A stretch of DNA of 64,000 nt from Elysia chlorotica (lineage: Eukaryota > Mollusca > Gastropoda > Plakobranchidae): NCBI GenBank assembly GCA_003991915.1, contig RQTK01000221.1, positions 6,015-70,014 on the forward strand. Reading direction: 5' to 3'. The notes under the pieces are model-generated. The model worked only from the letters and a program-made list of their open reading frames with translations, was not told where the DNA came from and ran no database searches. Position 1 is the stretch's first letter. Every line of letters starts with the position of its first letter. Position numbers and translations under genes: made by a program. This document shows, one piece after another, positions 1-61,670 of this stretch.

Positions 1-13
1 TAGTAGTAGTAGT

Positions 14-48
<35 letters not shown>
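1..48. repeat. Trinucleotide microsatellite (TAG)5 then (CAG)11
   Basis: The window opens with five TAG units followed by eleven CAG units. No open frame of interest surrounds it. Confidence 0.95.
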
Positions 49-49
<1 letters not shown>

Positions 50-1095
50 GTTAGCAACTTGCAATAAAATATACGGTACGCAGTCAGTAGCACCAGGTGG
101 AAAGTACCATAGAAAAAGAAAAAAAGCAACAACTACTTAAGGTGAAAAGGAAGAAGAAAAGGAAGGAAATGATAGAGAGTATTATACACATTTATTTATC
201 TTTACGGGTAACAAGGGCAGCAAAAATGCGCGAGGGTGTATTACAATAATTATTGTAGTTTAATCCAGTTGTTAGTGATGAAGAAAGAGTATCATTTGGC
301 GAGTTTGTGTCTTAGAGATCCTTTGTTCGATTATCATTGACTGCTAAATAAATTAATAATAATAAAAAATTAATAATTAAATTTACCCGCTGTGATCGAC
401 TGCTTGATCTAGGTGTAACAACAATGTTATGAAGTTGCCTCCCAAGATTACGGCGCAGTTACTTCATGCCTATAAATAGATCAAACTGGAATGTGACTCG
501 TCGTGTCCTTTAATAATCTTTGGTGTCGGTGAAAATCTACGCGAATCTAATCGCCTCTGCTGCCCGCAGAGGCAGGGATTGAGTAGTGCATATCCTGTCT
601 ACAGTAGTCCAAGGGTGTAAAGGGTGTAAAAGGAAGTGATATCGTCTTTAAGCTTTATAATGTCCATGGTCTACATGCGAGGCTTCCAAAAATAACAGGC
701 AGGGTCACCGTAACATTTGCATTTAGAACCAAAGTGGGCTCTTGTCGTTAAGATATTAGGTACAGTTAGGATAATTTAAATTCTAAGTCTAGTGTGCCGA
801 ACGTAAAATACTCAATGAGAATTGTTGTGTCGTGACTATGATACTTGTTTAAAATAGAGCAGTATTACCTCTCTCATGCAAAAATAAGTTCACAATTTAA
901 GCTTCCCTCTTTTGTTTCGTTTCCGAAACTCCGACCCCTTGCAGATGCAGGCCCGCTGTTTCCGGTGAACCCGCTAACCCGTACCGTAAAATAACGAACT
1001 AGCAAGCAACCATTTTGGACTGAGTGTGAGACATCTCTACGACAAAAATACATTCGTGGACAAACGAACACTGCTGAAAATAGTCGATTTCAAAT
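49..1095. other. VCP upstream region
   Basis: AT-rich, with no gene recognised. It should contain the VCP promoter and 5'UTR; only the motif at 471 is notable. Confidence 0.6.
471..478 (+). promoter_or_regulatory. TATA-box-like motif upstream of VCP
   Basis: A perfect TATAAATA match lies about 620 bp before the VCP start codon. It could drive a transcript with a long 5'UTR. AT-rich DNA gives such matches by chance and no transcription start is visible. Confidence 0.2.
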
Positions 1096-29065
<27,970 letters not shown>

Positions 29066-30530
29066 ATTATCACCCGACTGTCAACAGGGAGGAGCAACCA
29101 GTGATTGATATAATGTATTTATGCAGAGCTGCCAACCTTCTGAGTAAATTTTAGTGAGGTTTTTTTTTTTTTTTTTTTCGTTTCTTAAAAACAAATACAA
29201 TTACTTTGGGTATATTTTTTTTTAATAAATTGCTGATAATAAATTCAAAAAGTTAAGATAGTGTAGGGACCTTTTCCATTTTTTAAATTTTGAATGCTTG
29301 AATCAGCAGTGTTACTCCTTTTCCTGGTCAACAGCAACATCTGATAAGTGACTTGATTTTAGACATTGTTTGTATGATGAGCAAAACTTTTGATGTGATA
29401 AAAGGATCAAATGTCATCTCGGATTGATACAGTTAGTTCTGATTAATGTGAATTCAAAGCCTTTTCCCCAAGCTAGTAATTGATAGATAAAAAATGATAT
29501 TTGCAATTGAGGGCTGGCAGATCTATACCTTTTTGTTTTCTTTTTTTTTAATTACATAGGTTTTTGAAATTTTATAAAAATTGATAAACTTATATGTTGT
29601 TAAATTTTGTTCTATTGAAATGGTAACATGGGATAGAAAAATATCTTCTTTTTTTTTTAAACTTAAGTCTTAATATTTCACTTTCATGTTTGTTAAATAA
29701 GTGGTAGGTTGTTCATGAAATCATTGAAATCTTAAATCTGTACAAGTGAGTTGCCGAAGCATGCTGAGCAATTCTAAATTCTCTGATATCATTTTCAGCA
29801 CTGCCAAGTAAAGAAAGTTACTAGTAATTTGTAAAAAAAAAAATTTTTTAATCCTTTACGTTTATTTTTTCTTCTTCTTTAGATTTAGATTAATGGTCTG
29901 CAACATTTATATCTTATATGTGCATGTGTGAATGTTATTTGTTTCTTTTTTTCTAGGGTTTTATTTCAGTAATTTGACCACAGATATAAATTTCTTTCTC
30001 TTTTTTGTTTGTTTCAATTTCAGAGCCTTTGTTCAATTGCAGTCAGTAGTATTTTTTCTCATGTCATTTTGATAAATATTCATTGTTGTTTTTTTCCTTT
30101 ACACTATTTGTAATGAATACAGCAAAGTTTGTGCAAGTTAAAATGTTCTGGTTATAGTGCACTGGAGGTGCAGAATTTAAAAAAGAAAAACACTTTCACA
30201 AGTGCAAAGAATGTTTGATATTCACAATACTTTTTAGTGCTTTGCAATTGTCATTTTCATGAAGTAAAATTTGAAAAAAACTTCTGTTGGGCTTGAAAAT
30301 GCTTTGCTATAGCTGGAAATTTGCTTGCAAGTCTATTGCTAGCTGTTTGTTCCTTTCAAAGTGAGACACAAACACTTTGTGTTGTTCATGAAACAAATAA
30401 AATAATACAGTCTGAACTGATTTTTGTTCCTTTCTTTGTAATACCAATAGATTGAACTTAGTGAAAACTTAATACATCTACAAGGGAAATTACGGGAATG
30501 GTGTTCAATAAAAAGTTAGCCTCCAATTTA
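29066..30530 (+). other. Probable VCP 3'UTR
   Basis: T-rich sequence after the stop, with AATAAA at 29224, 30396 and 30507. A TIR-like CAGAGCTGCCAACCTTCTGA lies at 29125-29144. The UTR end is an inference from the poly(A) signals. Confidence 0.5.
30396..30401 (+). terminator. Candidate VCP poly(A) signal
   Basis: AATAAA about 1.33 kb after the VCP stop, in a run of conserved-looking AT-rich UTR. A second AATAAA lies at 30507 and an early one at 29224; sequence alone cannot say which is used. Confidence 0.4.
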
Positions 30531-31355
30531 AGAACTGCAAAAGCTGCATTTTCATGAGCTCAGATAACTTTCCCCAAACTTTTACCATAGATATATTAAT
30601 AGGTTTTGTACAATAATTTTTCAGACATGCTACAGAAAGTAACTTTTTAATGGAACACATTCCAATTCATACAGTACATTTGGATGAATGTTAAATAGAT
30701 AATCCAGATCTAAATTTGATTATATGCGGAGTTATAAAATTCCTTTGCCTCCCAACTTAATTCAGTGTTCACTATCATTATTATGACTAAAAACTAAACG
30801 CTGATCCCTTGCTCTATGTCAGAGCATTGGGGAGCCAAGAGTTAGGATCCCTATTGTACTAGACATGTGAGGTAGGTTGCCATTTCTTTCCTTTCTGCAC
30901 CACTATAAAACTTTAAAAATTATTTAGAATTAAAAATTTCATTTTTTTTAATACTGCTAGCTTAACATGCTGGCTAAACGTAGGGAAAGGAGGCAGTGAG
31001 GGATCGGGAAGTGTCGAGAGGCATTATCACCAACACTACAAAGGATGGCACTTGATAATAGTCATGTTGATGGCTAGCTTCACACTCAATTTTTCTTTAT
31101 AAAATAAAGATGATTGGTTGATTTTTGAAGTTAAACTTGTCATTAGTGATAGTGCAATGCTCAAGTTCAAATAAATCCTGTAATACTACTAGTGCACAGC
31201 TGACTCTGAATTCATCTTTATTATTATTACATTTTTTTTTGGGGGGGGGGGGTTCTGGAACACCTGTCTTTTCCAGTGATTTATACAAGTGATTATAATA
31301 CATTTTCTATGCTCACTGTCGCTGCTGTTTGGTGACACATGTGCAACCTAGGAAT

Positions 31356-32610
31356 ATTAATAATAATAATTTTTATTTATTGAGCGCTTTCCCTTTGCAA
31401 AGCTCAAAGCGCTTAACAACATTTTAAGCATAATCACCAGCGTGTTCAATATTATATATAGTCATGTAGAAGCATTTACACACACAATTCAATTGCCTAA
31501 AAGTTGCATGATAGACATTTTATAAAAGGCTCTCAAGGTTATACACAAATAATTGCTGTAAATACATGTTATTAAAACTTAAGAAACAAGGATATTTTAA
31601 ACACATTGATCTTATTAAACATTAATATAGATCTATGACATAGGGTTGAAAATGGTTGAAACATTAAGTACTAATGCTCGAGTGAAATGAGAATAGCCAC
31701 AGAGGAAGAAGAGCGTTCGAGTTAAGACTAATGGCCGGCTAAGTTATGTTACACTTACAGCATCATAGTCAATTCATTTGAATTTTAATTTAAAAAGATG
31801 GGATTTTAGTTTAAATTTGAAGAGTGTTATTTTCATTTCATCAGGAAAGTTATTCCAAAGGTTTGCGCTTGGAAAGAATAGGTTCTGAGACCGAAATTTT
31901 CTAAGTTATATCTTGGTTTCACTAGGAAGTTCTTGCCAGCTGAGCGTAGGTCTCTAGATGGTGTGTAGGGTATAACTATAACTTATGATATGAGTTATGT
32001 ATAAGTACTATAACTAAATCTTTTAGATATTCTAAGTCGGACACATATTGGCACTGAAAGAGAATAGAAGCTAACTTATAATTTATTGACAGGAAGCCAA
32101 TGAAGATTTTTATTATTTAAGTAGGGTTGTGATGTGTTCTTTTTTTTGTTACCTTTTTGACAAGTCTAGCTGCATTGTTTTGAATCTGTTGGATTTTATT
32201 CAATTCATAATCAGGTAGCCCTGCTAACAAAGAATTACAGTATACGATCCTGGAAAGTACACCTGAACATACAAGTTTGTTAGTGGCATCCATCATTAGG
32301 TAGGGTCTTATTTGAGAAATTTTTCCTAATTCTAGGTAGCATAGTTTACGTCGATTGGAAATATGTAGGTCCATCGCTAGATTTGAATCGAGCAAAAAGT
32401 CAAGATTTTTTTACAGACAAAGCGGGTGTTACGTTTTTTTACAAATTTTTTACTTTGGCGATATTTACTTTATGTAGTTTAGCAGGTGTTGCAACGACCA
32501 TGATTTCTGTTTTGTCCTCATTAAGCTTTAACTTGTTGGCTGACATCCATGAGGAAACGTGATTAATACATGCATTAAAGTTTATTACATGGTCAGTTTT
32601 GGTTGAGACT
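31356..32610 (-). mobile_element. Decayed LINE retrotransposon fragment (reverse transcriptase C-terminus and 3' end)
   Basis: On the minus strand, pieces of a non-LTR reverse transcriptase appear in several frames: SSWMSANKLKLNEDKTEIMV, then LVCSGVLSRIVYCNSLLAGL (best frame 32117-32395), then LHWLPV, then a degenerate TLFKFKLKSHLF. These are the thumb and post-RT hallmarks of CR1/L2/Jockey-like LINEs. The 3' end carries the hairpin AAGCGCTTTGAGC...AAAGCGCTCAAT followed by (ATT)n. Frameshifts and stops show it is dead, and it is 5'-truncated near 32610. Confidence 0.82.
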
Positions 32611-33186
32611 GTCTAAAAACGTATCGCTTTGTTGTTTTATTAGACATATTTTACTAATAGAGTTGAGTGATTTAAATTGGCTGATCTGTTGCTTTTACGC
32701 ACAATGCGCTGATTGGCCATATTATTGTTTAAAGAGTTTTTTTAACTTAGAGATTAAGAAAAACTAAAGGTTTAAAAGGTACCAGTTGCATCGAACTTCG
32801 CCCGCTGAGAAAGTGAGATCTCGCTATAAGTATGATAAAATTTACTTAGCTAACTCAGTAACTGTTTATTTATTCGGCAATATAAACGTATCAAATACAG
32901 TGAAGAGGGCAGTGCAGCAGCATTTTTGTGGTTTTTTTTTTCACCTTTTTACAAAGTGTTTCTAGTTAAATTTACACCAATACTGATCCTGTAGTTAATC
33001 AACGAAGGCCAGTCATTTGCATCAATTTAAAAATCACATGTTCACAGTTTAAATACAGAGTTACAAAGTCGCAACAAGGACGTAGACCTCATAAGGCTTG
33101 AGTCTGACGTTATAGAATTTAAGTATCGTTGGAGTTGACTGTTTCATATTATTGGTCTTAATCAATAGCTGTGTTAAACTGCATTA

Positions 33187-33669
33187 GGAATATGTGTAAT
33201 TAGAATGTTTATTGCACGAGGTTCGCCCAAGCAGTGGGATGGGACCGAGCGCCTAGGAGCCGACACCACTGCACAGATGTTGTTCTTGGCTATTCCGTAT
33301 GTTTATTAATTATGGCTGTGAAAGCGTAAGACGTATTCATAACTTTAAAAAAAAGATGTTATAAATTTTCAGTTCTCAAAGGGAATTTGAGGTTTTCATT
33401 TTTCAGCTTTATTTCATTATAATTTCTATCATAACATTCTAGACGACACAACCATAAATAGCATAACACACGGTTCAATTAAACGGAACGATCAGAAATT
33501 GCATACTTTACAATAATAAACATACGGAATAGCCAAGTAGACCACAACATTTGTGCAGTGGCATCAGCGTCGTCTAGTCTAGGGCTTGGCGCTAGGCCCC
33601 ATCCCACTGCTTGGGCAAGTTTAGCAGATTTGTTACTCATGCAATAAACATTCTAATTACACGTATTCC
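33187..33669. repeat. Large imperfect inverted repeat (fold-back)
   Basis: 33187-33308 pairs with 33514-33669. The shared blocks are GTAATTAGAATGTTTATTGCA, GCCCAAGCAGTGGGATGGG, CACTGCACA and TTGGCTATTCCGTATGTTTA, each found inverted in the other arm. The spacer is about 205 bp. No coding frame or clear target duplication is seen. Confidence 0.88.
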
Positions 33670-35775
33670 AAAAACAAAAAACCTAGCAGACTAGAGCGCA
33701 CGATTATTCACTAAGTTAAAACTAAGAACCGTTTGGTCAAAGTTCCGTCGTTAATGAAGTTTTACAAATCTGAGTCACATCGAACACTCCAGAACCATTC
33801 ATTTTGTCGGAAAAGACGTTGAGGACTGGATGAAGATGGACAGATCGGTATTATTCAGAAGAACAAACGATGCCAATCAGAATAACTAGGCGTTGATGTG
33901 GGTGATGGTAACCCGGATGAGGCCAACTGCAGTGCCACTACTTTAAACAAATTAAAAGACGTTGCATGTCCCTAAACACTCTTCTTTACTTTTACGTACT
34001 CGCAAAACTTGAAATAATTTCTTTTCCTGTTCCGTTTTTAGTTGCACTATTAACCGTAGTTGTATAATAATCAGGAACGGCATCGTTTTGCTCTAAACTG
34101 TGAAGTCCATAAGGGTGCATGTTTCGGAATAAAAGCTCATTGATCTTCACTTGTAAAATAACGCCGAAAATATGCAAGATGTGACATTGATATTTTTCAA
34201 AAGTTCAAATACGAAAAAAAGTTGCAACAAGCTGCAATTTGGGCAAAAGTTGAGACAAAGTTGCAAGTTGCGATGCGAATTGCAACTTTCAGCGGGGACA
34301 GCTTGTAACCACGAGCAGACACTTTCTTTCCGTAGCATGGCAGACCCGTTGCATATCTCATCTACAATGTAGTCTATAGTAATTAGAATAACTGGTATGA
34401 ACTGTCCACATATAAGTTACTTTTTATGTCTCTGCTTTTAAACAGGTTATGGCTTGCTAAGCTTATTCACTTTTCTAAAAGCACAAGTGTAATGAGAAAT
34501 CCAGCAAGCAATCCACTGAGCGCTAGACTTGCAGACAATAAGTGTTGGCTATATTCATAGGGCCAATCTAATGTTTAATCGAAAAACCTTTTTTGTCTTA
34601 TTTATTTCACATTTGCGTTTAATTTGCAAGAGATTGATTGTATAGTAGTATGCACATTGAGCATACATAATTGTACATGTATTTTATTTAATGCCTCCTA
34701 CTACATGCACATGTGCTTCAATCTTTCTCCATGTAGGCCTATTATCAATGAAGTTCCTGTTATGCTTTGGTATCTAGATGAAATTTTATTTAATTCGTAT
34801 AAAAAATCCTAGTCGATCAGGACTACAATTTGTGAAAATGTTCAAGTTTGAGAATAGTAATACATGTACATCTATAAAATAAGAGTAGAAAAAAACAAAC
34901 AAATACATGTACAAGTGTACCATGACTTGGCCTTTCAAGACTTGGCAACATTACATATCAATGAAGATAAAAGACATATGTAAAGGAATAACTTTTTTAT
35001 TTTCATTTGAAACAAACCAATGATTACAGCAAATATGAATGCTACATTGCTAGTAATATTCATTTTCTTAGTCAGTACATACATTTTCATAATTATGGGG
35101 ACTACAAAATTGGAATGACTTCAATTCGAGAACCCATTAACAAGCCATCGCATAGATGTAGTATCACAGGCCAGCTTGAACACAGTGAGGTGATATATAC
35201 GTGTGCTAAGGGCGAGGGCAATGAGAACTTTGTACAACATGATTGATGATTGTAGCAGAACTTTTGAGCACCCGAGTTTGATTTGTCAACAAAAAAAAAG
35301 CAATCTATACAAAGTATTCAGTCAAGAAAGACATTGTAACAGTGGGATTTGAATGATGTAACAAGAACATTGCATTTTTATTTTTCCACCTCGTTGGTGA
35401 CAGGATATTTATAAATTTTGTTAACATTATCCTTTTGAGATTCTCTAAATTGTCTAACTTCATCGACAAGAAGTAAATCTGTTCATATGCACTGGCAGAA
35501 TAAGTTCAAACTTTCATGAGCACATTGCTAGTACTCTGCCAAAGCCAAAGCTGTACATATATACACCTCACTTGTCGTTAACTATGGCTCATGGAATGGT
35601 CCAAGCTAACAGAAACATTTTTGCCATTTTAGCCCAAGAGGCAAATGGACAAATGCTTAAGTTAGTCCCCCCCCCCCATTTTCCCAATAAAGTGATTGCT
35701 ATACGTTTGCTGTGAGCAAGGACCACCCAGTTTTGCTTGCCTGTACTGTTGTCCTCTATCATATTGGTGGAGACA

Positions 35776-35812
35776 TTAACAGCTGTTAAAAAATATTTTT
35801 AACAGCTGTTAA
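35776..35812. repeat. 37-bp near-perfect palindrome
   Basis: TTAACAGCTGTTAA appears at both ends of an A/T centre (AAAATATTTT). Each arm is itself palindromic around CAGCTG, an E-box. Confidence 0.9.
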
Positions 35813-36682
35813 AATATATAAACTATACATATTTATAGAGGACGTTATACTCTCTGTTGAATGAGAAGGATCAGTATACACACAAGGCCATACCTTCAGC
35901 CAAGAACAATTTGTGACATTACCTTTTCTTAAGAAATACAAACTAGGATTGCCCAGAATTGGTGTTGTAAGTATATGTATTGTCTCACAGTAACTTTTGA
36001 CTCCATTGCATAAGAAGAAAATAGCTTCCCCAAGTGGTAAATTTGTTTTAAAAAATAAGTCATTTACAATGTCATGCAAGACTGAGATGTTCCTTAACAG
36101 GAGAAAAAAACATCTAGTGAATGCACAGTTTATTTCAATGATGAAGTTACAAGTCAGGATAGAGGAAAAGGGTATAAAAATTAAGATATGGAGGGGGAAA
36201 AAGGCCCATAAAGAATAATGTTTCGTATACTTTGTCATCAACTAAGGTAACTCATAAACAAGTTCCGAGACAGTAAGTTTTACACGCAAAATGGGGGACC
36301 CTAAAACAGTAGTTTCCAGTATTATACCAACATGACTCCAACAATAAAAACCAGGTGGAGTGGAAAAGGATTAGATACTTTATCGATAGACTACAAATTG
36401 TCAATCTTGTCAGGAATAATAAATTGAAAATATTTAAGTCACTAAAAGCTATACAAGTTTTAAAAGGAAACGATACAATTATCTTTCCATTTTCAAAATG
36501 TAAAGCAAAAAGCTTTTTAAAAACTTGGAGCATTAAAAAAAAAATGTAAGAATCTACTAGAAATTAAAATTGAAATGCTCTGTCTCACCATGTTACCCCC
36601 AAAAACAAGTATGAATATGAACATGTCTCAAATATATAGAATATTTGTTTCCATTTTCCCCACAAGGATTGTCGCAACCTAA

Positions 36683-36806
36683 GCAGGCCTGCATACTTGA
36701 AAGACCCCATTCAGGTACTGCCATAACAAACAAATAAAAGGTATTTTTCAGGAAATATAGGTACAAATGCAGTTTTTCTCTATTAGTTGGGTCAGTGTTA
36801 ATCATG
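36683..36806 (+). repeat. Family B fragment
   Basis: GCAGGCCTGCATACTTGAAA, then GCAGTTTTTCTCTATTAGTT and GGGTCAGTGTTAATCATGAT match the family-B left part. Confidence 0.65.
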
Positions 36807-39261
36807 ATCAGAGCTGCCACTCAAGGTCGCTGAAATCAACTGATTTTCAGCATGGGGGTCGGGGGGCAAACTATCCCCTGAAGTTGAAGAAATTTTGTAA
36901 TTTTAGCTCCTAAATATGGCCCTCAGAGAAGTTTTGAGGGCAGGTGCACAGTGTTTTCCCTTTTAAATCAATTAACCCAATCGACTGAACACTCAATGGG
37001 CATATGCTTTCTTCTTGGGGGAAAATGGCATCTAACATATAGCAATAATATTAGTAGCCCTCTAGACTATTTTGCAAGACTAAAAAAGTCATGACACCAC
37101 AGAAGGATGGATAGGTGTCATCAAGAGTATGAGAGATTTTACAACATATATAGTAGCCTACACTAAAGAGATAACTCACACTCCAGAATCTACATGTATT
37201 TTAATCATGCCATCTATTCGCCTTAGATGAGTAGGAAACGGAAGATCGGATTGTTTAGAGGAATCATCTTGAATTGACAACGGGCATTATGCTCGGATAT
37301 GCACAGAAGTTACCAATAAAATATGATGTATTAATTATTCTAATTATCAAAATTTCGACCCTCCCAATATATGAGGTTTGCTTTTTGGTCTCTTTTTTCC
37401 TTGGTGCCGAACAAGTGGGAAAAAGCAATTTCCCGTCCCTGAATTGTAACCTTATTTGAAAAAAGTATGATTGCAGGTGCACTAGAAAAGCTTGGAACTA
37501 GAAAGTGTGTTACAATGCATACATCAAAGTGGGGCTGGCCAAAACGAAAGCAACCTATTCGCGACACACTGCCAGTCGCAGGAGTAAATGACGCTTTTAA
37601 AACATGTATTTGCATTATCACATTATTTTAACAGACACGGTCAAACTATTATAATCAATACCGTTCAAAGAAAACCCACGCGACTTGAGTTGTGTTTCAA
37701 TAACGCTTATTTCGCTTATCAACGGAAATTTGATTGGAGTAAGTCTTCGGCAGTTTAAAATTTCACGGAAAATTGCCAGATTGCAGCACAGAAAAATCCC
37801 TCCAAAAATGGGACTTGCCTTGGGTCTCTTAATAAGCGGCAAACAGACAAATATTGGGGAGGAAATCAGCGTATGCGCTGCTAAATATCTTCACAGCTTG
37901 AAAGATCAGTACATTTCTGAGGAAATCAGGAAACCCGCATTGGCGACGAAAATCGATGTTTAAAAAATAAAAATAAATGAATCCTGTGTTAGCTATTTCC
38001 AGGCACAAAGTTTAATCTTTCAAAATCTTCATTTGCAACACAAAATGAAAGTGCGTACCACACAGCCCCACCTATGAGCAATGGAAAACCGACGAACAAG
38101 TCTAGACCTAGTAACTTTACACGTTTTTTTCGCCATTTCAAATTAACCTGTAAATAAACCTTATATAATTGTGTTGATATTTTCTTTGTTGATAATTTAA
38201 TAATTATATTGTTTGTAATCGTGTGCTTTACCCCTTTGTTACTCATATGACATGCGCTGTACTAAATATTTTCTTCTTTAAAAAATGTGCAAAGATGCTA
38301 TTATGACGTGTCTGGTAAGTCATGGGTGTTTCAAGTCTTAGATGTCTGAAAAAATTCAATGCATTCTTTGTGATAATATGTATGGCAGAAAAAAAACCTT
38401 GTATCATTGACCGAAAATTTGTTGCGCCGGTTTAAAGTTGCTGATTTTTCAATATGTATTGTTATGTTTATGCGCCAGCAGTGATTTTTTTTATCAAAAT
38501 CTGACATCCTATATAACTTTAGTTTATTTTTTAAACACCAGAATACTTTGTAAAATTGCAATATTTTTTAAAACAAAAGTCTTTGTGTTGAGATTTTAAC
38601 TTGCTTAGTAACAGTGTTATCGGCATGCTTAAAATGCTATGTGGATCCATTTGTTCTGTAACGTCAAATATTTAAAATTTAAAAATGCTATTAACTTTTT
38701 TTTTTACTTCTTGGTGGATTTCAATAAAAATAAATTGCCAATTTCATGCTTTAATGACCTCTTTGCATACCAACTGATTTGTGTTAGCATGTTGGGTTTG
38801 TAATTTTAGCTTGTGTTACCTTGTGAAAAACAAGGTTTTGTACCTGAGACAATGGAAAATATGAAGAACGATAAGAAAGATAAGATTTCATGAATATACA
38901 GGAAAAATATTCTCAGGCTTTGAAACATAGTGACCAAAACAGAAAAGGCTTCAACAATCATATTGAGAAATAAAAAAAACCTAACAAACAAAAAAAATCC
39001 AGCTGTAATTATATAACAAAAGTGGGACTGTCGCAAAGGTTCCCTTAGCAAAAGTTCCCAATTACTTGTTTTATACCTTTGCCTTTTTTATGTGGTGTCT
39101 TTGTTGTCACAAAGGTTATGGATCTAATGTTGCTAGAAAGTATAAAGATATTACAATATATTAACTGCTGCAGCAATAGTTTTAATAGGATATTTGGGGG
39201 GCAAAGACACCCTGCATGTCTTGATTTTGTTATCAAATCGCTTCTACGTTTAACATTACAT

Positions 39262-39486
39262 AGATTATTAGGCTATATAGGCTATATTGTGGATGGGCCC
39301 CAAGACTGACATCTGATGATTTTTTTATGTGCTGCCACACACGAGACAGGGTGGTGATAGACTCCGATCTCAGCCGGTCACATTAAACTGACACCGACCC
39401 AACCAGTAGGGAGCAAAATCTCCAGGGCTCCAACCATGGACCTTTTGCGTCAGAAGTCGTTCTACACCAGGACCATCGCAACCCCC
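39262..39486 (-). repeat. SINE-A copy
   Basis: GGCTATATTGTGGATGGGCC, ACGAGACAGGG, ACCGACCCAACCAGTAGGGA and a tRNA-like head with ACCTTTTGCGTCAGAAG. Same order as 19290-19546. Confidence 0.8.
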
Positions 39487-39739
39487 AATTCCATGGGGCT
39501 GAGAGGACACAAACAAGACTTTCAATTTTGTGTGTCAGGGTATTTGAAGCCAAACATTCATATTTTCTTTCTTCTATTTACATAACCAAATACGAGCTGA
39601 AATTTGGAAACAAAAATTCAAAATTGATTCGAGACAGAACCTTCTCAGACATTAAATCATTAAATCTTAAAAACATGACAAAAATTTTGTGAACTTGTGA
39701 AAAGCGTAAAAATATCTTTTGAAGATTGCAAGAGACATT

Positions 39740-61239
<21,500 letters not shown>

Positions 61240-61323
61240 CTGAGGAAAAGAAATTTAAGAAATACAAAAACAAGGGAAAGGGGGAATTATTTCAAGACAT
61301 CTTTTTGAGTATTTTTTTTTTTT

Positions 61324-61404
61324 GGGGGGGGGGGGGGGGGTGCACAAAAAGTGTTTTTTGTGATTGTTTGTTGGGTGGTTTGGTGGGGGGGGGGGGGGGG
61401 GGGG
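61324..61404 (+). repeat. Two G homopolymers (17 and 20 G)
   Basis: G runs at 61324-61340 and 61385-61404, with GGTGG between. Read from the minus strand these are C runs in the Vasa pre-mRNA. Confidence 0.9.
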
Positions 61405-61670
61405 AATCACTAAAAGTTGTCACAAAACCTGGTCTTGCCAACAAAGAAAGTGGAAAGTTGGAATTATTTCAAGACATCAAATATTTTCCATAGGATATTG
61501 CAGGTAAGTGCAACAGGAGAAGAGAGCATTGTATTCATGTTTCATTTCAACATCACAAGCACAGCCTCATGGGATAAATATTAATAATTTTACATTTTCC
61601 AGACCTATGCACAAAATTTAAGGATTATCTTCTGACAATTTTTTTCCCAAAACACTGGAATTGTTTTAAC

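Larger units (their letters stand above)
30531..39739. other. Intergenic region between convergent VCP and Vasa genes
   Basis: About 9 kb. It holds a decayed LINE (31356-32610), an inverted repeat (33187-33669), a 37-bp palindrome (35776-35812), a family-B piece (36683-36806) and a SINE-A copy (39262-39486). Short open frames near 34172, 35786-36241 and 37685-38246 show no recognised family. The Vasa 3'UTR must occupy its right edge; TTTAAT at 39181 and TTTATT at 38523 (ATTAAA and AATAAA on the minus strand) are possible poly(A) signals. Confidence 0.7.

Noticed and set aside
37989..38246. Minus-strand frame with a hydrophobic stretch (LFVGFPLLIGGAVWYALSF) and a ttacag acceptor upstream
   Set aside because: It could be a small membrane protein exon, but no family is recognised, no second exon is found, and part of it is the common TCTAGA-type repeat DNA.
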